NCBI RefSeq assembly: GCF_003114835.2
Contig: NZ_AP025028.1
Span: 2,136,001 to 2,200,000 of the forward strand
Reading direction: 5' to 3'
DNA: 64,000 nucleotides
Source: Leptospira kobayashii
GTDB taxonomy: Bacteria > Spirochaetota > Leptospiria > Leptospirales > Leptospiraceae
The position numbers and the translations under genes are program-made. Shown one piece after another: positions 54,206-63,218 of this stretch (the first letter of the stretch is position 1; every line of letters begins with the position of its first letter). The notes under the pieces were generated by a model. It made no database searches. It was given only the letters and a program-made list of their open reading frames with translations, and was not told the DNA's origin.

Positions 54206-54661
54206 TCAATTTTCCTCTTCCTTATACAAAGGTACGCAAGGTTTCGCCAGCGCCTTTGCCGCAAGGGATAGAAGTAAAATTTCGTTATCATCCGGCCCGA
54301 TCCGATTGGCATGGATGACCCCGCAACCCTTGCATCTGTGAAGCAAGACCCACTCTTCCTTACGGACCCAAATGGAAATCGGTTCCATAATGCTTCCGCA
54401 ATCGGAGGCCCTGTCTCCCGGACTTTTATCCACATGAAGGCTATGCAAACAATTGGGGCAATGGTTTCTCTGACTGGTTCCAAAACCAATCCGTCCGATC
54501 ATCGCCTTGCAGTGTTTACATCGAAACTCATCCTGGCAGGAGTTGTTTCTATAAGTAATCTGTTTATTTCGTTCTTTTGATTCTTCTTCCGAATCAAAAT
54601 CATCGAACTTTTTCTTTTTGGTAATTTTTACGAAATGGGTTTCGTGAAAGGCTTTAGTCAT
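54206..54661 (-). CDS. RNHCP-domain zinc-ribbon protein
   Basis: 151 residues. The family name is taken from the RNHCP residues, which are visible in TSQRNHCPNCLHSLHVD near 62-78. Two or three zinc knuckles are apparent: FRCKHCKAMI, HCPNCL and HRCKGCGVIHANRIGPDDN. The charged N-terminal 40 residues (KKKKFDDFDSEEESKERN) are disordered. The function of the family is unknown; the zinc sites suggest nucleic-acid binding. The 5' region of this gene is the structured intergenic DNA at 54662-54906. Confidence 0.87.
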   Translation of the reverse strand: MTKAFHETHFVKITKKKKFDDFDSEEESKERNKQITYRNNSCQDEFRCKHCKAMIGRIGFGTSQRNHCPNCLHSLHVDKSPGDRASDCGSIMEPISIWVRKEEWVLLHRCKGCGVIHANRIGPDDNEILLLSLAAKALAKPCVPLYKEEEN

Positions 54662-54667
54662 TTCCGT

Positions 54668-54888
54668 TTCGCGGCAAGCGAAGCTCTCTTAAAGAGAAAA
54701 GGATGCATATCCTTTGGAATCCGCCAATGGAGAAAACTGAAATCTGGAATGTATCCTTTGAAGCTGTGCCGCAACAAACCGCTATAAATTAAAGGAAACT
54801 ACTCCCAGAAGAGTCGTCTCAATCGGCTTGTTAGGCAATGACCTGGTAACGTAACATAGTTCCTCTCCAAACTGAAAGGAACTATGTT
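54668..54888. other. Densely structured intergenic region, candidate structured RNA
   Basis: The largest gene-free stretch of the window (54662-54906) holds a row of inverted repeats: TTCGC/GCGAA (54668-54682); TCTCTT/AAGAGA (54685-54697); AAAGGAT/ATCCTTT with a 4-base loop (54698-54715); an imperfect GCCGCAACAAACCG (54768-54781)/CGGCTTGTTAGGC (54824-54836) stem enclosing ACTC/GAGT (54801-54814); and a perfect 12-bp AACATAGTTCCT/AGGAACTATGTT (54853-54888). No reading frame of note is present. It may be the leader of the RNHCP gene (minus strand) or a plus-strand RNA. Strand and family are not known. The plus strand has short likenesses to a cobalamin riboswitch core, too weak to call. Confidence 0.5.
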
Positions 54889-54906
54889 TGGTTGCAAGAA
54901 AAAAAT

Positions 54907-55590
54907 TTAGAGAAGTCCGCTTCCTATGATGGGTCTATACTCCGCTGGAATTAACTTTTGATTGAAAAAGTAGGATTCTTCTTTTTTCAAAGGTTTCGCA
55001 TCCCTACGGTTAGTGGCTTTTTCTTCCAATTCCAAATCGGATTTTCCGGTAACATATAAGTCAGGGATTCGATCTGCGTCCGAATCAATCTCTGCTCTGT
55101 CAAAAAAAATAAAAATATCGGCATATCCGTTTTTATCAGTATCCACTTCCTTACGGACTACTTTGTTATTGAAATTATAATATTGAGTGGTTTCAAAATA
55201 ACCGTCTTTGTCGGAATCTTTCTGAACCATTACGATCTTTTCATTGGGTAACATCCAACGCAAAAGATCTATTTTCCCATCATAATTTTCATCCACTTCT
55301 TCGTGAACCTTCACCATCTTCTTTAAAGGAGTGTTCGGGTCTTGAACTGTACTATGTCCTTGCCAAACGAATTCATCGGAAGAACCGTCCGTATTTTTAT
55401 CAATTTCCAAATAGACAACTCTGTAATTATCCTTCTCGGGAAGGTAATATCCATTTGTATCGATTTTACCTGTACCTGCAGTATCGACAGGCATTATACG
55501 CATTTCAGTACCGAAAGGAAGGGGTAAGGTCGTTCCCTTACATTGAAATAGGAAAAGAAAAATGGGAGTGAGCAAACAAATACGAATCAT
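54907..55590 (-). CDS. Lipoprotein with repeated calcium-loop-like motifs
   Basis: 227-residue lipoprotein: lipobox FLFLFQC near residue 17. The mature part contains at least four acidic loops of the D-x-[DN]-x-[DN]-G type: DKNTDGSSDE, DENYDGKIDL, DSDKDGYFET and DTDKNGYADI, plus a degenerate DSDADRIPDL, spaced 25-35 residues apart with beta strands between (RVVYLEIDKN, EKIVMVQKDSD). This resembles calcium-binding thrombospondin-3-like or EF-hand-loop repeats in secreted proteins. Exact role unknown. It lies 60 bases after GNAT and before the structured region. Confidence 0.8.
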   Translation of the reverse strand: MIRICLLTPIFLFLFQCKGTTLPLPFGTEMRIMPVDTAGTGKIDTNGYYLPEKDNYRVVYLEIDKNTDGSSDEFVWQGHSTVQDPNTPLKKMVKVHEEVDENYDGKIDLLRWMLPNEKIVMVQKDSDKDGYFETTQYYNFNNKVVRKEVDTDKNGYADIFIFFDRAEIDSDADRIPDLYVTGKSDLELEEKATNRRDAKPLKKEESYFFNQKLIPAEYRPIIGSGLL

Positions 55591-55650
55591 GACTGAAGTT
55601 ATTGAAAACTCAATTCATCTAGGCAAGTGTTTTTAAAAAATAAAAGGGAT

Positions 55651-56097
55651 CTACCGGGATGCGGATAATTTCTTAGATAGGAAAAAACAATTATGACCGG
55701 GAGGAAAATCGGAAATAAGCCCTACTTGTTCGTAACCTTCCTGGAGATAGAATTTGGGGGCTTGGAATCCGAAGGAATATCCGAAAATCAAAGAACAATT
55801 CAATTGAACCGCTTCCTCTTCCACCCTTTGCAACATCTCCCTACCTAAATTTTTTCCTCTCTGTTCAGAATCCACCCAAAGCAATTGAAGATTCAAACCA
55901 CGGAAGTACATATAACCGAGCGCTGCAGCGATGATCTTGTCCTCTTTTTTAGCTAACAAACAAAAGAACTGAGTTTCTTCCATTTTAGGATCATTCAGCT
56001 TGGATAAGCTGTAAGAATGCAATTGAGACCATAAAAATTCCTGAGTGGACGGATCAGGATTTACGATTTTTTCAAAATGAATCTCGGAATCGGCCAC
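55651..56097 (-). CDS. GNAT-family N-acetyltransferase
   Basis: 148 residues with the GNAT fold: the acetyl-CoA loop is EQRGKNLGREMLQRVEEEA (R/Q-x-x-G-x-G/A form; here RGKNLG) near 82-100, with preceding strand FRGLNLQLLWVDSE and following strand LIFGYSFGFQAPKFYLQEGYEQVG, where the FYxxxGY pattern is typical. The start is GTG at 56095-56097. It lies 6 bases after fliN. Substrate unknown. Confidence 0.88.
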   Translation of the reverse strand: MADSEIHFEKIVNPDPSTQEFLWSQLHSYSLSKLNDPKMEETQFFCLLAKKEDKIIAAALGYMYFRGLNLQLLWVDSEQRGKNLGREMLQRVEEEAVQLNCSLIFGYSFGFQAPKFYLQEGYEQVGLISDFPPGHNCFFLSKKLSASR

Positions 56098-56103
56098 TGT
56101 TGT

Positions 56104-56619
56104 TTATATAAAGGCAGGTGCTCCGCCGAGTCTTTCCATTGGATCGACGATTTGAGTGATTTGAATTCCGTAATAATCATCAAGTACGATGAGTTTACCC
56201 CGACCAACTAACTTTCCATTGGCGAGAATATCCAGCTCTTCCCCGATATTTTTATCCAATTCCACAACAGTTCCTTCGGTCAACTGAAGTACGTCTTTGA
56301 TAAACATTGTGGTTCTTCCCAATTCGATCGTGAGCTGTAGAGTGACATCCAGAAGGAGATTGAGGTTTGCTGTATTGCTACCTCCGACGGAAGATTGGGA
56401 TTTTGCAGAGGACTTGGAAGGTGTGGGTGTGGAACTGGGACCGAGTGCCGCAGCAATGTCCGCAAAAGAAGGACCGTCGTCCCCGCCACCTCCGGCGCCG
56501 CCCACAAGTGCATCCAGGTCGTCAAGACCGCCGCCACCACCCGCCGGTGTAGAGCCTCCCCCACCAAATCCGCCTAATAATGCATCTATATCCTCTTGGG
56601 ATAATGAACCCTCGCCCAT
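56104..56619 (-). CDS. fliN: Flagellar motor switch protein FliN
   Basis: 171 residues: N-terminal LSQEDIDALLGGF (about 5-17), the same CheY/CheC-binding-like motif found in FliM; a glycine- and serine-rich linker (about 18-85); and the SpoA domain (NLLLDVTLQLTIELGRTTMFIKDVLQLTEGTVVELDKNIGEELDILANGKLVGRGKLIVLDDYYGIQITQI), as in all FliN proteins. The protein completes the C-ring with FliM. It shares the minus-strand run with GNAT and is divergent from the AAA ATPase. Confidence 0.96.
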   Translation of the reverse strand: MGEGSLSQEDIDALLGGFGGGGSTPAGGGGGLDDLDALVGGAGGGGDDGPSFADIAAALGPSSTPTPSKSSAKSQSSVGGSNTANLNLLLDVTLQLTIELGRTTMFIKDVLQLTEGTVVELDKNIGEELDILANGKLVGRGKLIVLDDYYGIQITQIVDPMERLGGAPAFI

Positions 56620-56703
56620 ACGGAAACCTCTTCTTTCTTACACTGTCGGTGAAATAAAAATTCCTTCCTTGAAAAAAATTAAATCTTCCTGTTTTTCGTT
56701 CTT

Positions 56704-57954
56704 ATGTCCAGTCCTTCTCCTCAATTAGACTTTTTTAAAGCGAAAGATTTGTTTTTAACGGAATTGGGGGGAAATGGTTACCAATTCCTCTCGGAAAAGG
56801 AAGAAATCATTTTCAAATTTTCAGGCCCCCATCCCGGAAAGGAAAAGCTTTTCGAATCCCTGGGAATCATCCGGAATTACATTGAAAATTTCAGGATCTA
56901 TAATTTTGAAGAAGGTTATTTCAGCATCCAGGCTTTGAACGAAAATCTTTTCGAACCGGAAAAGAATATTTCGAATCGAATCCGATTTCGATTTATGTAC
57001 CAAACCAATCTATTGAAAGCGGAGATTTCCAAAAGAGGAGATTATTCTTTCAAAGAAATACAAACCTGTTTGGAGTTGTTTCGTTTTTTCAGCGGCACCG
57101 AAGGTGCAAAGCCGAATCCCAAAGAAGTTTTACGAAAATTAGGTGCTGAAGTTTTTGATCCCGCGGAAGAAAACCTAAAAGAAAATGCTCTGAGCTTCGA
57201 CCATGTATTCGGCTATGAGAATGTAAAAAAACAAGTTATGGAAAGTTTGGTGATGCCTCTGCTTCGTCCGGAGCCATTTTTAGAGATCACCAAATTCACC
57301 CGCAAATTTCCTACCTCCATTTTACCCAGAGCTGTCCTATTCGAAGGAGATCCCGGAGTGGGAAAAACTACGATGGCGAAGGTGGCGGCTAATCTATGCA
57401 ATGTGCCAATGATCTACGTTCCCATAGAATCGATATTAAGCAAATACTACGGAGAATCTTCTCAAAACCTAGCCATGGTTTTTGATGCAGCATCCCTATT
57501 CGATCGCTCCATGTTGTTTTTAGATGAAATCGATTCTCTTGCCACTTCCAGAGAAGACGGTTTATTTGAAGCGACTAGAAATCTACTCAGTGTTCTGCTT
57601 CGTAAATTGGACGGATTCGCCAAACAGACAAACATCATCACGATCGGTGCGACCAATCGAAAAAACGATTTGGACCCGGCACTTCTCTCCCGGTTCGACA
57701 GAAAGATATTCTTTCCCCTTCCGAACAAGGAAGAAAGAGCTCAAATTTTGGAAGGTTACGCGAGGCAGCTCTCCTGGGAGGAGCGACTAAGACTTTCCGA
57801 AAAATTGGATGGGACCTCCGGGAGAAACCTAAAAGATTTTTGCGATTACGTGGAAAGACGCTGGGTGACGGAGACTTTTGGGGAAAATCGGGCTATGGAA
57901 GCCCCTAAATCCCAATTTTACCTGGATTCTCTCCCGGATTTTCTCTGGAAGTGA
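56704..57954 (+). CDS. AAA ATPase of the classic AAA clade
   Basis: 416 residues. The N-terminal 170 residues (LDFFKAKDLFLTELGGNGYQFLSEKEEIIFKF...) form a domain I do not recognise. The AAA core follows: Walker A FEGDPGVGKTTMAKV near 219-233, Walker B SMLFLDEIDSLATSRED near 269-285, second region of homology TIGATNRKNDLDPALLSRFDRKIFFPLP with the arginine finger, and a C-terminal lid (LSEKLDGTSGRNLKDFCDYVERRW). A single AAA module of this kind is usually a hexameric remodelling ATPase. No partner is adjacent; the flagellar neighbours (fliN, sheath protein) are suggestive only. Confidence 0.88.
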   Translation: MSSPSPQLDFFKAKDLFLTELGGNGYQFLSEKEEIIFKFSGPHPGKEKLFESLGIIRNYIENFRIYNFEEGYFSIQALNENLFEPEKNISNRIRFRFMYQTNLLKAEISKRGDYSFKEIQTCLELFRFFSGTEGAKPNPKEVLRKLGAEVFDPAEENLKENALSFDHVFGYENVKKQVMESLVMPLLRPEPFLEITKFTRKFPTSILPRAVLFEGDPGVGKTTMAKVAANLCNVPMIYVPIESILSKYYGESSQNLAMVFDAASLFDRSMLFLDEIDSLATSREDGLFEATRNLLSVLLRKLDGFAKQTNIITIGATNRKNDLDPALLSRFDRKIFFPLPNKEERAQILEGYARQLSWEERLRLSEKLDGTSGRNLKDFCDYVERRWVTETFGENRAMEAPKSQFYLDSLPDFLWK

Positions 57955-57972
57955 CAAAATTAGATTTCTGTG

Positions 57973-57999
57973 TCAATCTTCGCTAAGATTTTCCGATAA
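57973..57999 (+). promoter_or_regulatory. Sigma-28 (FliA)-like promoter before the flagellar sheath gene
   Basis: A -10-like TCCGATAA (57992-57999; consensus GCCGATAA, 7 of 8) lies 11 bases after a -35-like TCAATCTT (57973-57980; consensus TAAAGTTT, 5 of 8). It predicts a transcript start near 58006 and a 5' leader of about 66 bases before the FcpB-like ATG. Confidence 0.55.
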
Positions 58000-58073
58000 T
58001 TTAGTAGGATATTTCTTTACGGTATGTGGCCGTATCCAGTTATCCTCAATATAACCGTTTTAGGGACTCGGAC

Positions 58074-58904
58074 ATGAAAATAATAAAATTTCTACCTATT
58101 TTACTTCTTAGTTTAGGGCTTTCCGCACAAGGTAGCCCGGAATCCGGAACTGGCTCAGCTGGGATCGATACAACTCAAGAGGGTAAATCTATTTCAGAAA
58201 CTGAAAAAGAATTAGATGATAATATCTTTGAAGTCAATAAAAAGCTCACCCGCCATACAATACTTTTTAAAATGAAGGTGAAAACACTTCCTCACCGCAC
58301 GGTTCTTTTCAAAGGAAAACCGAGCCAAGACGGAGAAAGATGTGAACCGACTCAAAAACAAGAAGCAGCGGAAAATACATGCATCCATTTGGAAGTTTTT
58401 GATTTCCAAGGCGCTGAAGATGGAAAATCCGAATACAATTTAGGTGCTAAGTTTAAAACCATCGAATTGTTTTTTGAAGGTGCAAACAACGGAGATCCGG
58501 ATCCAAGAAAAGAGCAACCGCGTAACTTGACCAAGATCCGCACTTATGTTTACCAAAACAATTTCGTAATGGAAGACAAAGTGATTTCCATGATCATCGA
58601 TAACGCAGGAAATTCACAACCGGCGCATAACGAAAAGATAGAATTATTTTATCAACATGACGGAGATCCAAACTGGGGCACCCCGGAAACTCCTTCTCAA
58701 AAAGGTGTTGGAAAATACATTCTTTCCAATGTTGAGAATACAAAAACAAACCCGATTAGAAATAATTTCAAAAAGCAGTTCTATTTCAAAAACCTAGACT
58801 ATTTTGATAAACTTTTCACAAAGGTTTTTGACTATAATGACAGAGACTCTAACAAACATTATAAAAAGAATGTTGAGACTCTAAAAAGTTCTTTGAAATA
58901 CTAA
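58074..58904 (+). CDS. fcpB: Flagellar coiling (sheath) protein of the FcpA/FcpB type
   Basis: 276 residues from the ATG at 58074 (AGGGA nine bases upstream; the GTG at 58026 gives a poor N-terminus). Signal peptide about 1-19 ([15 protein letters not shown]). The body has the strand-rich pattern I recall from Leptospira flagellar coiling proteins: [23 protein letters not shown], then [53 protein letters not shown] and the end [17 protein letters not shown]. FcpA and FcpB coat the outer face of the periplasmic flagellum and give it its supercoil. The 276-residue length and proximity to fliN favour FcpB; FcpA is somewhat longer. It has a sigma-28-like promoter. Confidence 0.72.
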   Translation: MKIIKFLPILLLSLGLSAQGSPESGTGSAGIDTTQEGKSISETEKELDDNIFEVNKKLTRHTILFKMKVKTLPHRTVLFKGKPSQDGERCEPTQKQEAAENTCIHLEVFDFQGAEDGKSEYNLGAKFKTIELFFEGANNGDPDPRKEQPRNLTKIRTYVYQNNFVMEDKVISMIIDNAGNSQPAHNEKIELFYQHDGDPNWGTPETPSQKGVGKYILSNVENTKTNPIRNNFKKQFYFKNLDYFDKLFTKVFDYNDRDSNKHYKKNVETLKSSLKY

Positions 58905-58923
58905 GAACTCAAGGGTTCATTCC

Positions 58924-59424
58924 CTGAACTTTTTAAAAAACTGTCCGAACTGTTCTACCACATTGAGGTTCCCTGCCAGCCAGGGAACCATCTTGGTTCG
59001 TTGTCCGGTTTGCTCCCATCGATTCCAATTCAATCCGAATGACGAAAAGGAAATACCGGGAAGTTTCGAAGAAGAAACCATTCCTTCTTTTCAATTCCAG
59101 CCAAGCAAAGGTGAATACGTCCATCTCATCAAAGATTTGTTATATGCACCGATTGATTTTTTAAAATCGAAATTCGGCAGAAAAACCAATTACATAGAAT
59201 CGGAAGTTTTTTGGAAAAATCCGAAATTTTGGATTCCTATCCTGCTTTTCGGGATTTTAGGTTTGTATTTGGTTCGCAATTTATCCTGGAAGAGTTCAGA
59301 ACCGCTTCCCCATGCACAAGGGCAGCTTCAGGAAGAAGAAACCGATCCTAACTCCGGTCCGATGGAAGAAGCCCCCCTAGCCCCAGAGGAAGAAGAAATC
59401 AAACCACCTGGTTTTGAGATATAA
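58924..59424 (+). CDS. Zinc-ribbon membrane protein
   Basis: Not recognised beyond its N-terminal zinc ribbon. The frame upstream of the TTG at 58963 encodes LKNCPNC, which pairs with CPVCSHRF at residues about 25-32 to give a complete four-cysteine ribbon of the MJ0042/finger-like type, so I extend the gene to the CTG at 58924, with AAGGG eight bases before it; no ATG, GTG or TTG precedes it after the stop at 58894-58896. The protein is then 166 residues: ribbon (1-35), a helical linker, one membrane helix (FWIPILLFGILGLYLV) and an acidic proline-rich tail. It starts 20 bases after the sheath gene. Confidence 0.6.
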   Translation: MNFLKNCPNCSTTLRFPASQGTILVRCPVCSHRFQFNPNDEKEIPGSFEEETIPSFQFQPSKGEYVHLIKDLLYAPIDFLKSKFGRKTNYIESEVFWKNPKFWIPILLFGILGLYLVRNLSWKSSEPLPHAQGQLQEEETDPNSGPMEEAPLAPEEEEIKPPGFEI

Positions 59425-60186
59425 TTGAACTGGATTGTGCTCTCTAGGGAGGATGAACTTGGTTCCTCCCGTTATCGGATCTCCGGTGAAAAAAATACCC
59501 ACCTTTTGGAAATATTGAAAAAAGAATCCAATGGAGAAATTCGGGTGATCCTTTCCGGCAAACAAAGAGGAAAATTAATTTTAGAATCTACCGACAAAGA
59601 AGAATCCATCGGTTTTTTTTTGCCGGAGGAGAAAGAAGAAACACCCTCCTTATTTGCAAATGTAGAAACCATTTTGGCACTTCCCAGACCGCAAACCGGG
59701 AAAAAGATACTTCACCTAGCAGGAGTTTATGGGGTTCCCCGATTGGTATTCACCAATCCATACGCGAAGAACAAGGAATTTTGGACTTCTCCCGTTTATA
59801 ACGGAGGAGAAAAAAAAGAAATGGAGTCGGGAATGGCCCAATCGGGAAACATCTACTTACCTAAATTAGAATACAATAAAGATTCGAACTGGTACAAAGA
59901 CAGAATATCGAATCCCGATCGGATTTATATTTTCGATAGAACAGGAATATCTTATGAAAGTTTCAAAGAGACTATTTCAGATAAGCTGCATTCCGAAAAA
60001 CTTTCATTTTGTTTCGGGCCTGAATCTGGTTGGAGTGAATCGGATTTGGAAATTTTCAGGAAACAATCGTTCGAGATCGTATCTCTCGGCTCTGTGATTC
60101 TTCGTACGGAATTTGCTTTTCACGCATTTCTTCACCAAACAAATACTTGGCTAGAAACTGATTCCTCCCGAAATCAAAAACCGTAA
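59425..60186 (+). CDS. rsmE: 16S rRNA m3U1498 methyltransferase
   Basis: SPOUT-class methyltransferase that methylates U1498 of 16S rRNA. 253 residues. The C-terminal SPOUT knot has FCFGPESGWSESDLEIF and IVSLGSVILRTEFAFHAFL, matching the family pattern (I/V)GPEGGFS..E.. and LG.RILRTETA, with local changes. The start is TTG at 59425, immediately after the TAA of the zinc-ribbon gene. Its 3' end overlaps the convergent barrel gene by 36 bases. Confidence 0.9.
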   Translation: MNWIVLSREDELGSSRYRISGEKNTHLLEILKKESNGEIRVILSGKQRGKLILESTDKEESIGFFLPEEKEETPSLFANVETILALPRPQTGKKILHLAGVYGVPRLVFTNPYAKNKEFWTSPVYNGGEKKEMESGMAQSGNIYLPKLEYNKDSNWYKDRISNPDRIYIFDRTGISYESFKETISDKLHSEKLSFCFGPESGWSESDLEIFRKQSFEIVSLGSVILRTEFAFHAFLHQTNTWLETDSSRNQKP

Positions 60187-61734
60187 CTCATCCGTTGATT
60201 GGAAAGTTTTTTCGGGAGAATTTAAAAAATACCTTCTATAGTTTTGAATTCTGATAACAACCGGACCGAAAGATTTGGAAATTTCTGCAGCACCTTGCGC
60301 GTTCTCGTCAATTTGAAACGCCTGTCCCCCGCTCTCATAACCTTTTTTGGTGTAATAAAAAGATAACAAAAAAGAAGAACCAAGGGGGATATAAGAGGCG
60401 GCAAAAATTCTTTTATTGTTTTTTCCGCCGTAATCTTCCATCGCAAACTCGAATCCCAAATGGAAAAAATTAATATAAACCGTATGATAGTATCCCTTTA
60501 TATTTCCTTCCGGCTGTGTTTTTAATGTATCGAATTTTGTGCGCATGGGCGCACCCACAGGGAAAGATTGAAATCTTTCGATCTCGTAAAAACTATCGAA
60601 ATACATAGGTGCATAATTTGCAGTCATATGTCTGATTTCCGGTTTGATGATGATATTCAGGTCTTTCGTTCCCAAACGAAGTGCCGCGCCATAATGGGTT
60701 CCTTGCGAATTGGAAAGACCTTTGATTTTGTTTACATCCATATAGGGAGTCAATTCCAAATATGGCAAATTCAAGAGTCGATACTCGGCATCAAAACCTT
60801 CGATACTCACTTTGGAAGTTTCCGAGGTTTTGGGATTATCCAGATTTTTTTCGGTAACGGGAGAACCGTTGGAGTTATAGGAAATCTGCATAGGAGCGGA
60901 ACGATCCCATGCATTTGTAAATCCGAGAGTCAAACGATTGTACCAAGGATCGTTTTCGGCAATTTCCATTCTGGAATCTTTGTTAATCGGTCTGATTTCT
61001 TTTTGTTTCGAGCCAGGTTTCGTTTTATCAAAACCCGCTTCTTCTTCGACGCTCAGCCTTCCGGAATCATCCAATACATTTCCACGAATGTTCATCAGAT
61101 AGGTAATTCCTTCGTTAGAACTGCTGAATAGAGATCTGATTTTATTATAAATTGCGAATGGTTTGATATAAACCCTTGCCGCATTCACATCGAAAGTAGC
61201 CACCGAATTGGAAAAATACTGAACACCACCGTAATCCGTGTTAAGGTCCGCCATCACACCGGGGTTATAGGAATCGAATCGGGAAGACGATTGGTATTTG
61301 TTTACAATGGTTCCGTGCCCGATATAACCGTCGATCATCTTACCTGTGTAAAAGGAATAAGTGACTTTGCCCGGAACCTGCTGGTTATAAGTTCCGTAAG
61401 AAACATAATTCAATACACGGGAATAATCGTTTCTGCTGTTGTAATCAATGTCTCTGATCTTTCCGGTCTTTGCTCCTTCCGCCAAAGGATCCCTGTCTAC
61501 CAGCAAGGTGTTTACGGGGAGAGAAAAAGAATAACCGAAATTGTTTCCGTGGTTGTATGTAATGTTGGGAGAAATATAACCGTAATAGTCTCCGCGATAA
61601 GAGTTCACTCCGGCGTCAAACTGTAAGGCGGAAGGTCTTCTGGTTTCCGTTCCCGTGGGAACCCAAACCTGTGCGAAAAGCGGCATAGAGCCAAAAATGG
61701 CGAGGGAGATGGCAAAATACCGGATCGCTTTCAT
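60151..61734 (-). CDS. Hypothetical outer membrane beta-barrel protein
   Basis: 527-residue exported protein with a signal peptide ending near FAQVWVP. It is strand-rich, with aromatic belts (YRGDYYGYISPNITYNHG, FGYSFSLPVNTLL, VTYSFYTGKMIDGYIGHG, IFAASYIPLGSSFLLSFYYTKKGYES) and ends ELRFLISGGISF, with the C-terminal phenylalanine BamA uses as a signal. No family name is clear; it is probably a Leptospira-type porin-like or surface barrel. It is divergent from metY (165 bases, dyad in between) and overlaps rsmE tail-to-tail. Confidence 0.75.
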   Translation of the reverse strand: MKAIRYFAISLAIFGSMPLFAQVWVPTGTETRRPSALQFDAGVNSYRGDYYGYISPNITYNHGNNFGYSFSLPVNTLLVDRDPLAEGAKTGKIRDIDYNSRNDYSRVLNYVSYGTYNQQVPGKVTYSFYTGKMIDGYIGHGTIVNKYQSSSRFDSYNPGVMADLNTDYGGVQYFSNSVATFDVNAARVYIKPFAIYNKIRSLFSSSNEGITYLMNIRGNVLDDSGRLSVEEEAGFDKTKPGSKQKEIRPINKDSRMEIAENDPWYNRLTLGFTNAWDRSAPMQISYNSNGSPVTEKNLDNPKTSETSKVSIEGFDAEYRLLNLPYLELTPYMDVNKIKGLSNSQGTHYGAALRLGTKDLNIIIKPEIRHMTANYAPMYFDSFYEIERFQSFPVGAPMRTKFDTLKTQPEGNIKGYYHTVYINFFHLGFEFAMEDYGGKNNKRIFAASYIPLGSSFLLSFYYTKKGYESGGQAFQIDENAQGAAEISKSFGPVVIRIQNYRRYFLNSPEKTFQSTDELRFLISGGISF

Positions 61735-61791
61735 AAATTACTTAATTAGTATCGAATTGAATTCATTTGAAAATAAGAATTTTCCCGACAA

Positions 61792-61819
61792 ATTACCGTA
61801 TTCAATAATACGGAGTAAT
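61792..61819. promoter_or_regulatory. Palindrome between outer-membrane gene and metY
   Basis: CCGTATT (61796-61802)-CAAT-AATACGG (61807-61813) is a perfect 7-bp dyad, continued outside by ATTAC (61792-61796)/GTAAT (61815-61819) across a one-base offset. It lies in the 165-base divergent spacer, about 60 bases from the barrel start and 80 bases from metY. It is a good candidate operator for one or both genes. Confidence 0.5.
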
Positions 61820-61878
61820 TATTCACTTTATTGGATAATTTCTTGACATCAGAGCATGGCTGGCTCAAATAGGTTTGA

Positions 61879-63204
<1,326 letters not shown>

Positions 63205-63218
63205 TCTAAGAGATAAAA

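Noticed and set aside
54768..54836. Integron attC-like site (ends GTTAGGC, with an imperfect inverted copy GCCGCAACAAACCG)
   Set aside because: The 3' core fits GTTRRRY, but the 5' arm does not fit RYYYAAC, there is no integrase or cassette array, and a single site is not evidence. The pairing is kept only as part of the structured region.
54715..54850. Cobalamin riboswitch on the plus strand
   Set aside because: Some core words occur in order, but no closing stem or full B12 box is visible and no gene lies downstream in that direction; it needs a covariance-model search.
56280..56728. Several overlapping frames in the glycine-rich part of fliN
   Set aside because: Low-complexity GC-rich codons keep other frames open; the FliN frame carries the recognised domains.
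60568..61131. 187-codon plus-strand frame inside the outer-membrane barrel gene
   Set aside because: Antisense shadow; the sense frame has a signal peptide, barrel strands and C-terminal phenylalanine.
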